From positions 1 to 7,924 of the forward strand of contig JADLDQ010000016.1 of assembly GCA_020846575.1 (NCBI GenBank): a DNA stretch of 7,924 nt, given 5' to 3'. The position numbers were made by a program, and so were the translations under genes. The notes below the pieces were generated by a model. The model ran no database searches. It was not told where the DNA came from and was given only the letters and a program-made list of their open reading frames with translations. Position 1 is the first letter of the stretch. Every line of letters starts with the position of its first letter. Below are positions 1 through 5,753 of this stretch, piece by piece. Source of the DNA: Burkholderiales bacterium. Lineage in GTDB: Bacteria; Pseudomonadota; Gammaproteobacteria; Burkholderiales; SG8-39.

Positions 1-34
1 CGTGCGCGCTGCGCAGCGGGCAAACCATGCGACC

Positions 35-1468
35 CTATCGCGCCGGCAGACGCCTTGCCTCGCCCATCAAGCCCGCCACCGAAGCCGAGCCCTGCAGGGC
101 CGATACCAGGTCCCGCAAGCGTCCGGCCCGCGCGGCCCCCAGCACCGGCGCCGCCAGCGCCATGAACTTGCGCTCCACCTGCGCGCGCTGCGCCCGGAGG
201 TCGTCCATCGGCTTGTAGGTATCGGTGGACAGGGTCAGCCGCCGTCCGTCGCCGAGGTCCACCACCGCGATCCCGCCGCCGGGCGGCAGGTCGTCCCGTG
301 TGGTCACCCGGACTTTCGCGCCCAGGGCACGCACTTCCGGATGCCGCGCGCGGGCGTCGTTGAACGCCGCGATGCTGCCGGTATCGTCGCCCAGCAGCGC
401 CATCGCCGCGCTCGCGCGCAGGCTGAACTTTGCCTCCAGCCCGGTGAGCGGCTCGGCGATATTGCACACCGCGAGGTGCCCGGGCGGCACCTGAAGTTCG
501 ATCGCCCTTACGTCGGCGGGACCGGCCCCGTGGTCGTTCTTCAGCTTCAGCATGTTCTCGATGGACGCATGCGTCAGCATGCAGGCGGCGTGGCGCTTGA
601 AGTGGGTGTCCAGGATGAGGTAACGCCCGGCCGCAGCCTGCAGCGCGGGGCCGGCCGGCTCGCGCGCGTGCGTGGCGAGAAAGCCCTGCGGCGCCTCGAT
701 CGCATCCGGCCTCGAGAGGAAACCGCGCGCGGCAAGGCCGGCCGCGAGCAGCCCGTTCATCGCCGCCTTGCCCGAGTGCAGCGGCTTGGCCATGGTGCCG
801 CCGGATGCGAGCAGGCCGGCCGCCTGGGTCGCGGCGATGCCCAGCGCGTGGGCCCACTGTGCTTGCTCCAGCCGAAGGAGCAGCGCGCAGGCCGCGGCCG
901 CGCCGAAGGGCGCAAGGTTGCCGGTCGGATGCAGTCCCGGCGCCAGCGGATGGGCGGCGAGGCCCACGCGGCACTCGGTCTCGACGCCGGCGACGATCGC
1001 GCGCAGCAGCGCCGCGCCGCCCGCACCGCGCGCCTCGGCGAGCGCCAGCGCGGCGCCGACCACCGCGGGCGTGGTGTGGCCGCGCATGGCGCTATGGGCA
1101 TCCGAATAGTCCAGGGCATCGGCCGCCGCGCCGTTGGCGAGCGCCGCGAAAGCGGGCGAGGTGCGCTCGCCGTGCACCACCAGGGTGGAGAGCGGATTGC
1201 CCCCCTGGGCGGCGATCTCCTCGCGCAGCGCCACCACCAGCGGCTGATCGGCGCCCGCGATCGCCCCGCCCAGCCAGTCGAGCACGGACTGGCGTGCGAC
1301 CTCGACGACCTCGCCGGGCAGCGGCCCCACGACCAGCCGCCGGATTTCGCCGATCAGGTGCCGCGTGAAACCCTGGCCGGCGGCACGACGCCCGCCCGCG
1401 CGCGGATCACCGCGCTCGTTCGACGGCTGTCGATCTCCCGGCGAGCCACGCTCCCGCGGCTCGCTCAC
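35..1468 (-). CDS. MmgE/PrpD family protein (2-methylcitrate dehydratase-like)
   Basis: Cytoplasmic member of the family that includes 2-methylcitrate dehydratase PrpD, cis-aconitate decarboxylase and many uncharacterised dehydratase-like enzymes. GTG at 1468 overlaps the upstream TGA as GTGA, which favours a coupled start and gives 477 aa, close to family length. The first ~33 residues (charged, Gly/Arg-rich) have no family counterpart that I recognise; homology begins around FTRHLIGEI (34-42). Family motifs: DYSDAHSAMRGHTTP (120-134, with Asp120, Asp123, His125 and His131), GLHPTGN (178-184), AKPLHSGKAAMNGLLAAGL (227-245) and FKRHAACMLTHASIE (289-303), where PrpD-like proteins place substrate-pocket Lys/His/Cys residues. 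No other methylcitrate-cycle gene (prpB, prpC, acnD) is visible, so a propionate role is not supported; the substrate is unknown. A GTG at 1330 is in frame but would remove conserved N-terminal helix residues. Confidence 0.92.
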   Translation of the reverse strand: MSEPRERGSPGDRQPSNERGDPRAGGRRAAGQGFTRHLIGEIRRLVVGPLPGEVVEVARQSVLDWLGGAIAGADQPLVVALREEIAAQGGNPLSTLVVHGERTSPAFAALANGAAADALDYSDAHSAMRGHTTPAVVGAALALAEARGAGGAALLRAIVAGVETECRVGLAAHPLAPGLHPTGNLAPFGAAAACALLLRLEQAQWAHALGIAATQAAGLLASGGTMAKPLHSGKAAMNGLLAAGLAARGFLSRPDAIEAPQGFLATHAREPAGPALQAAAGRYLILDTHFKRHAACMLTHASIENMLKLKNDHGAGPADVRAIELQVPPGHLAVCNIAEPLTGLEAKFSLRASAAMALLGDDTGSIAAFNDARARHPEVRALGAKVRVTTRDDLPPGGGIAVVDLGDGRRLTLSTDTYKPMDDLRAQRAQVERKFMALAAPVLGAARAGRLRDLVSALQGSASVAGLMGEARRLPAR

Positions 1469-3615
1469 TGCGCCAGCGGGTGCGGCCGCAACTGGATGTG
1501 CACCGCGCGCGGCTTCGCGCCCTTGCCGCCCTCCATCAGCCACGGGGCGCGATCGCCGCTGGTGCTCCACAGTCCGCGTCCCTTCCAGCCGGCGTTGGGG
1601 TCGTCGATGCGCCCGTCGAAACCCTTGGCATAGAAGCCCAGCGGATACGGGATGCGGATCACGACCATCTTGCCGTCCTTCAACGCCACGAAGCCGTCGT
1701 TGAGGTTGGCGGTGGACATCGGGACGTTCTCGCCCAGCCCGAAGGTGTTGTGCTGGTCCACCCAGGAGTAGTAGCTTCCCTCGGCGCTGTTCTGGGCGAA
1801 TCCCTCGAAGCCCGGTCCCGGGTAGCGGTACAGGGTCCAGCCCTCGGGGCAGTGAGCGCCGGTCGCCTTCGGCCCGTTGAGTGGAGCCTTGCACTTGCGG
1901 CGGTCGAAGCTGCCGAGATGCCCGTTCGAGAGCGAGGCCCAGACGACGCCGTTCTTGTCGATGTCTCCGCCGCGGATTCCGAGGGCCTGCCTGGGCACCT
2001 CGTACATTTCCGAAAGTCCGGTGGCCGGATCAAAGCGCAGCACGCCCGCCGCGCCGCCGAACACGCCGACGGTGTACCAGACCGAGCCGTCGGTGGGATG
2101 GGGCATCACCGCGTACGGACCTGAGCCGGGAACGATGCGCTTGTCCTTCGCCGCCTCGAGCGGCTGGTTGGGTTCGACGTACTCGTCGCGCCGCCCGTTG
2201 CCGTTGGTATCGAGCACGAACGGCGACCAGCCCTGCGACCGGGCGGCATCACCGGTCTCCTCGAACAGCCGGGTGTTGATCCAGCCCGCCACCGGGCCGG
2301 TGCCGGAGAGCCAGAGCGTTTCGTTCGAGTCGTAGCCGAACTGCAGGTGGTGCGTTCCGAAGCAGGTGTCGACGAACGTGTACCTCATGGTCCCGGGATC
2401 CAGCACGGCGATCTGGCGCCCCGAGAACTCCAGCGGCAGGACCTTCGCCGAGGGATGGTCCGAGCCCTTCTTGCAGAAAGCCGGGTTGCCACGCCCGCGC
2501 ACCGAGGCGCTGAGCCACACGCGGCCCTTGGCGTCGAACATGGCGTTATGGTTGTTCGCGCGCGTATCCCAGATCTTCTCCTCGCCCCAGTACGCCGAGG
2601 GCTGAAGCGGGGAGAGCCCCGCGGCATGACCGGGCCCGAGCGATTCCGGCATGGACGGATCCCGCACCGGCATCCTGAACACCGTCACCTTGTGCGTCTT
2701 CGGGTCGAGGATCGGCATGTTGTCGGTGGAGTACTCGGGCGATCCGAACAGCGGACCGTAGGCGTTGACGGTGGGGTTGCGCCGGTCCGAGGCGATCAGG
2801 TCGTGCAGGTAGTGCCTGTCGCTGCTCCACTCCCAGGAAGTGACGACGATGTTGCGCTCGACGCCCTGCGGGCGCGGCGGCTTCGCCCTGGGCAGTTCGC
2901 CCTTGGCGATGCGGTCGGTCCAGTCGCCGAAGTAACGGTAGGGCGCGCCGCCGAAGCGTCCCGCGATGGTGGCCGTCATCGATTCTCCGGACTGGCCCGA
3001 CTGCATGCGGCGCATCCAGGCGAAGCGGCCGGATTCGAACGTTCCCAGCTGCGCGGGGATGGTGCGCGTGGACTCCTGGCCCAGCTGGTGGCAGCCGATG
3101 CAGTCGACGTTGTTCATCTGCCGCAGCCATTCGCCCTGGGTGACGTTCTTCGGGATATCGCTGGAGCCGCCGAAGTCGCGCGCCGGCGGGATCTTCAGCA
3201 TCGAGTACCAGTAGATCGCCGGGTAATAGTGCGCCGCGGCCGCGGGCGTGGGCGCCGGGACCGCCCTGTGGTTGAGCGCCTGCCCGGGCTTGGCGCGCAG
3301 CTTCGGGGAGTCCACCAGGCCGTAGCCGCGTACCCACACGCTGTAGTTGGCGAGCGGCAGGTCCGGAATGAGGTAGCGCCCGCGCTCGTCGGTCACCACG
3401 ATGCGGGCGAAACGGGTGGGCAGGTCGGAGGTCTCGGCGATCACCCAGACACCCGCCTCGGGCCCCTTCGGGCCGCTCACCACCCCGGCGATGTCGGTGC
3501 TGCCCATGCGGATCCCGGCCGCGCTCTGGGCGCCCGAGGTCGCGGGCACGAATGCGAGGCACGCCGCCATGGCGGCGCCGGCCATCGTCTTTGGAAAAGC
3601 GATCCCGGTCTTCAC
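1465..3615 (-). CDS. Exported monohaem protein: carboxypeptidase-regulatory-like domain plus Vgb-like beta-propeller
   Basis: Periplasmic protein of 716 aa with unknown role. It starts at GTG 3615 behind a strong Shine-Dalgarno. Residues 1-29 form a Sec signal peptide (KTGIAFPK, then a hydrophobic Ala-rich core, probable cut after TSGA29). Residues about 40-110 look like a carboxypeptidase-regulatory-like beta-sandwich (DIAGVVSG..., VVTDERGRYLIPDLP, ending VWVRGYG). One c-type haem motif, CIGCH, occupies 172-176 within VDCIGCHQLGQ. The rest has beta-propeller blade-like repeats of the streptogramin lyase (Vgb) or SMP-30-like kind: NAMFDAKGRVWLSAS, LQFGYDSNETLWLSG, PHPTDGSVWYTVG and GDIDKNGVVWASLS. 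DTNGNGRRDE (469-478) resembles a calcium-binding loop. No membrane anchor is seen. Automated pipelines might name such proteins virginiamycin B lyase; the haem and fused N-terminal domain make antibiotic lyase activity doubtful. The gene ends in a 4-base overlap with the PrpD-like gene. Electron transfer or a haem-assisted periplasmic enzyme activity is inferred. Confidence 0.88.
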   Translation of the reverse strand: MKTGIAFPKTMAGAAMAACLAFVPATSGAQSAAGIRMGSTDIAGVVSGPKGPEAGVWVIAETSDLPTRFARIVVTDERGRYLIPDLPLANYSVWVRGYGLVDSPKLRAKPGQALNHRAVPAPTPAAAAHYYPAIYWYSMLKIPPARDFGGSSDIPKNVTQGEWLRQMNNVDCIGCHQLGQESTRTIPAQLGTFESGRFAWMRRMQSGQSGESMTATIAGRFGGAPYRYFGDWTDRIAKGELPRAKPPRPQGVERNIVVTSWEWSSDRHYLHDLIASDRRNPTVNAYGPLFGSPEYSTDNMPILDPKTHKVTVFRMPVRDPSMPESLGPGHAAGLSPLQPSAYWGEEKIWDTRANNHNAMFDAKGRVWLSASVRGRGNPAFCKKGSDHPSAKVLPLEFSGRQIAVLDPGTMRYTFVDTCFGTHHLQFGYDSNETLWLSGTGPVAGWINTRLFEETGDAARSQGWSPFVLDTNGNGRRDEYVEPNQPLEAAKDKRIVPGSGPYAVMPHPTDGSVWYTVGVFGGAAGVLRFDPATGLSEMYEVPRQALGIRGGDIDKNGVVWASLSNGHLGSFDRRKCKAPLNGPKATGAHCPEGWTLYRYPGPGFEGFAQNSAEGSYYSWVDQHNTFGLGENVPMSTANLNDGFVALKDGKMVVIRIPYPLGFYAKGFDGRIDDPNAGWKGRGLWSTSGDRAPWLMEGGKGAKPRAVHIQLRPHPLAQ
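3088..3102 (-). other. c-type haem attachment motif CIGCH
   Basis: Codons for Cys172-Ile-Gly-Cys175-His176 of the exported protein. This is the CxxCH signature for covalent haem attachment in the periplasm; the protein's signal peptide makes its use plausible. The axial ligand opposite His176 cannot be assigned; no second complete CxxCH occurs in the protein. Confidence 0.85.
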
Positions 3616-3618
3616 CGA

Positions 3619-3627
3619 CTCCTCCTT
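3619..3627 (-). promoter_or_regulatory. Strong Shine-Dalgarno that fixes a GTG start at 3615
   Basis: On the minus strand AAGGAGGAG lies just upstream of GTG at 3615-3613; the AAGGAGG core is five bases from the start codon. It is the strongest ribosome-binding site visible in the window. It sets the start of the exported haem/propeller protein, whose signal peptide begins directly after it. Confidence 0.8.
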
Positions 3628-3719
3628 GGGCGCGTGGAACACGGCCAGGCGGCTGCCGGGCCGCTTTCGGGCAATCGCGCCGGAGATTACGTCGTTTCGC
3701 GCGCAGCCGCACGGCTCGC

Positions 3720-3742
3720 CGCGCGGGCCGCGGGCCCGCGCG
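3720..3742 (-). terminator. GC-rich hairpin directly after the flavoprotein stop codon (possible terminator or mRNA-stability element)
   Basis: Bases 3720-3729 and 3733-3742 form a perfect 10-bp inverted repeat around a 3-base loop, all G and C, beginning one base after the TGA at 3744-3746. No T-tract follows it on the minus strand, so it is not a textbook intrinsic terminator. It could attenuate read-through, protect the 3' end of the upstream transcript, or be a chance product of very GC-rich DNA. The structure is seen directly; its function is inferred. Confidence 0.4.
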
Positions 3743-3743
3743 T

Positions 3744-4955
3744 TCACACGGCAGCCAGCGCCACCCCGGGATCGCCGAGCCGCGCCGGATCCACCCGCCT
3801 GCGCTCGGCGATCCACTTGCCGCCCTGCATGAAGTCCGCCGGCCGGTTGACCGCTTCCACCGAAAGGACCTCCGCGCGCCGCAGGTACCAGACCGAGAAG
3901 CCGCTGCCTGCGGGGTCGCCGCGCACGACGAGCTGGTCGTGGCCGCCCGATAGGCCGGCGATCTGCAGCTTGATGTCGTACTGGTCCGACCAGAACCAGG
4001 GCACGTGGGCGTGGCGCAATGGCTGCCCGCACATGTTCGCCGCCGCCACGCGCGCCTGCTCCAGTGCGTTGTCCACTGATTCGAGTCTGACCTTGCCGCC
4101 GAAGTGCACGCTCGGGTGCCGGGTGCAGTCGCCCGCGGCATAGATGTCGGGGTCGGAGGTGCGGCAGTGCGCGTCGACCAGGATGCCGTTCTCGCAGGCG
4201 AGGCCCGCAGCCTGCGCGAGCGCGGTCTCGGGCTGGTTGCCCACGCCCACCACGACGAGTTCGGCTGGAAACTCCCGCCCGTCCGCCGTCACCACCGACC
4301 GGACTCGCGCCGCGCCCCTGAACTCGCGCACCCGAGCGTTGCAGACCAGCTCGACGCCGGCCTGGGCGTGGCGGCGCGCGAAGAACGCCGACACCACCGG
4401 GGCGACGACACGCGCGAGCGCTCGCTCGGCGAGCTCCAGCACCGTCACCGAGAGCCCCAGCTCGCATGCGGTCGCGGCAAGTTCCAGGCCGATGTAGCCG
4501 GCACCGACCACGACCAGGCGCCTGCCGGCGGTGAACCCCGCCTGGATCGCCGCCGCGTCGTCGTAGCTTCTGAGGTAGTGAACACCCTGCAGTCCGGACC
4601 CGGGCACGTCGAGCCGGCGCGCACGGGCTCCCAGGCACAGGAGCAGCTTGTCGTACGACAGGTTCTCGCCGCCGGCGAGCTGCACCGCCCTGGCCTCCGG
4701 GTCGATGGCTTCGACCTGCGTGCCCAGGCGCAGCACCGCGTTGTGGCGCGCGAAATGCGGCTCATGCCGCAGGTACATGCGCTCCAGCGGGGTCTGGCCG
4801 CGCAGGAACTTTTTGCACAGCGGCGGCCGGTGGTCGGGCAGGTGCGGATCGGCGCTCACCAGCTCGATCCGTCCGTCGAAATCCGCGCGGCGCAGGCAGT
4901 CGATCGCCCGCACGCCGGCGTGTCCCCCGCCCACGATGATGAATGTGTCGCTCAT
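3744..4955 (-). CDS. FAD-dependent NAD(P)H ferredoxin reductase, putidaredoxin reductase/BphA4 type
   Basis: Flavoprotein expected to move electrons between NAD(P)H and an iron-sulfur partner. It is 403 aa, normal for the family. The N-terminal FAD-binding turn is VGGGHAG (residues 8-14), with a HRPPLCKKFL segment (42-51) matching the family's RPPLSK flavin-contact motif, the usual Ser replaced by Cys47. The NAD(P)H-binding turn is VVGAGYIG (149-156), followed by ELA. The second FAD contact is DIYAAGDC (270-277). A C-terminal reductase domain begins around VPWFWSDQYD (318-327). There is no CxxC active-site disulfide, which argues against thioredoxin or glutathione reductase types. ATG at 4955 starts directly before the Rossmann strand (MSDTFIIVGGG), so there is no signal peptide and the protein should be cytoplasmic. 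The Shine-Dalgarno sequence is weak. It sits 113 bases after the FeS subunit gene. No small [2Fe-2S] ferredoxin gene is seen nearby, so the DmsB-like protein is a possible partner (inference). Confidence 0.93.
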   Translation of the reverse strand: MSDTFIIVGGGHAGVRAIDCLRRADFDGRIELVSADPHLPDHRPPLCKKFLRGQTPLERMYLRHEPHFARHNAVLRLGTQVEAIDPEARAVQLAGGENLSYDKLLLCLGARARRLDVPGSGLQGVHYLRSYDDAAAIQAGFTAGRRLVVVGAGYIGLELAATACELGLSVTVLELAERALARVVAPVVSAFFARRHAQAGVELVCNARVREFRGAARVRSVVTADGREFPAELVVVGVGNQPETALAQAAGLACENGILVDAHCRTSDPDIYAAGDCTRHPSVHFGGKVRLESVDNALEQARVAAANMCGQPLRHAHVPWFWSDQYDIKLQIAGLSGGHDQLVVRGDPAGSGFSVWYLRRAEVLSVEAVNRPADFMQGGKWIAERRRVDPARLGDPGVALAAV

Positions 4956-5068
4956 GATGTTGTCCGGACGGCGGGTGCGTGCGTCCCGCGGTCGCGAATC
5001 GAAGTATCCGCGTTGCGCGGGCGGTGCGAGGACGCGATGACGTGGGGCAAGGATGCGTCCGTGCGGGC

Positions 5069-5686
5069 CTAGCGCTCGTACTTGACCTCGCCCGTACCCT
5101 GCCCCGACAGCGGCGAATTGCGGTGCGGGGTCACCACCAGCGAGGGGGCCGTGATCGCCGGATCGGGCAGCGGCTCGATGCCGGCCACCGTGCCGTACTG
5201 CTCCCGGAACCCCGCGAGGTCTCCGAACTGGATGGCGCGCTGCGGGCAGGCCGCAACGCAGGCCTGCCGGCCGCCGCGCGCGATCTCGTCCTCGCAGCCA
5301 TCGCACATCGTCATCACACCCAGTTCCTCGTTGAACTGGGGTGCGTCGTAGGGGCAGGACTCGCACAGGCGGCAGCCGACACAGATCTCCTTGTCGATCA
5401 CGACCAGGCCGTTCGCTTTCTTGGCGATGGCGCCGGTCGGACAGGCATCCAGGCACGCCGGCTCGGCGCAGTGATTGCAGGACACCGAGATCGAGTAGGC
5501 ATACACGTGCGGCACCATGATGCCCTTCTGGGTCGGGTGGGCCTCCCAGTAGCCGCCGCTGTAGTGAATGACCTTGCGGAAGTTGACGCCTATCGGGTTG
5601 TCGTACTTGTCCTTGCACATCACCAGGCAGGCCTTGCAGCCGTTGCAGGCGCTGGCGTCGAAATAGAAACCGAGCTGGCCGCTCAT
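5069..5686 (-). CDS. DmsB-like four-cluster 4Fe-4S electron-transfer subunit
   Basis: Iron-sulfur subunit that should carry electrons to or from the adjacent molybdenum subunit. It is 205 aa, the length I recall for E. coli DmsB, and resembles it throughout (start GFYFDASACNGCKAC, FRKVIHYSGGYW, VSCNHCAEPAC, and a closing PLPDPAIT-type tail). Cysteine groups: C14-x2-C17-x2-C20-x3-C24; C70-x2-C73-x4-C78-x3-C82; C102-x2-C105-x2-C108-x2-C111; C128-x2-C131-x11-C143-x3-C147. Sixteen cysteines would serve four clusters, but the third group has only two residues between its last two cysteines where the family has three (ESC against HMAC). There is no signal peptide; DmsB-type subunits are co-exported with, or stay with, the catalytic subunit. 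ATG at 5686 is chosen because it matches the family N-terminus and has a modest purine-rich AGGGCGG four bases upstream. Related alternatives are PsrB, NrfC or ArrB-type subunits, but length and overall pattern favour DmsB. Confidence 0.94.
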   Translation of the reverse strand: MSGQLGFYFDASACNGCKACLVMCKDKYDNPIGVNFRKVIHYSGGYWEAHPTQKGIMVPHVYAYSISVSCNHCAEPACLDACPTGAIAKKANGLVVIDKEICVGCRLCESCPYDAPQFNEELGVMTMCDGCEDEIARGGRQACVAACPQRAIQFGDLAGFREQYGTVAGIEPLPDPAITAPSLVVTPHRNSPLSGQGTGEVKYER

Positions 5687-5753
5687 CGGACCGCCCTGCC
5701 GCCCGGGACGCAGCCTGCGGCCCCGGCGCGGCGCTCCGCAGGAACGCCTCGCC

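Noticed and set aside
7..18. 12-bp perfect palindrome CGCTGCGCAGCG at the left edge
   Set aside because: Short GC palindromes are common at this base composition, there is no T-tract, and the flanks are cut off by the window edge.
1..28. Possible start of a next minus-strand gene at ATG 28, six bases after the PrpD-like stop
   Set aside because: Only nine codons (beginning MVCPL) fit before the window edge and the Shine-Dalgarno is weak, so coding cannot be shown.
35..1468. Assignment as PrpD of the methylcitrate cycle
   Set aside because: The family is broad and no prpB, prpC or acnD neighbour is visible, so only the family name is supported.
2350..2364. CFGTH (residues 418-422 of the exported protein), a CxxCH-like site with Thr in place of the second Cys
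   Set aside because: Without the second cysteine it is not a standard haem site; it may be chance or a propeller ligand, and nothing else supports a second haem.
1465..3615. Virginiamycin B lyase (streptogramin resistance)
   Set aside because: The protein is much longer than Vgb, exported and haem-bearing; only the propeller type is shared.
2..4143. Long open frames on the + strand (for example 2-1633 and 2347-4143)
   Set aside because: They are antisense to clear family genes, have Arg/Ala/Gly-rich low-information translations with no motifs, and are expected by-products of GC-rich third positions on the minus strand.
4956..5068. Promoter or small gene between the FeS subunit and the flavoprotein
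   Set aside because: No convincing -35/-10 pair at proper spacing and no short frame with a good ribosome-binding site was seen.
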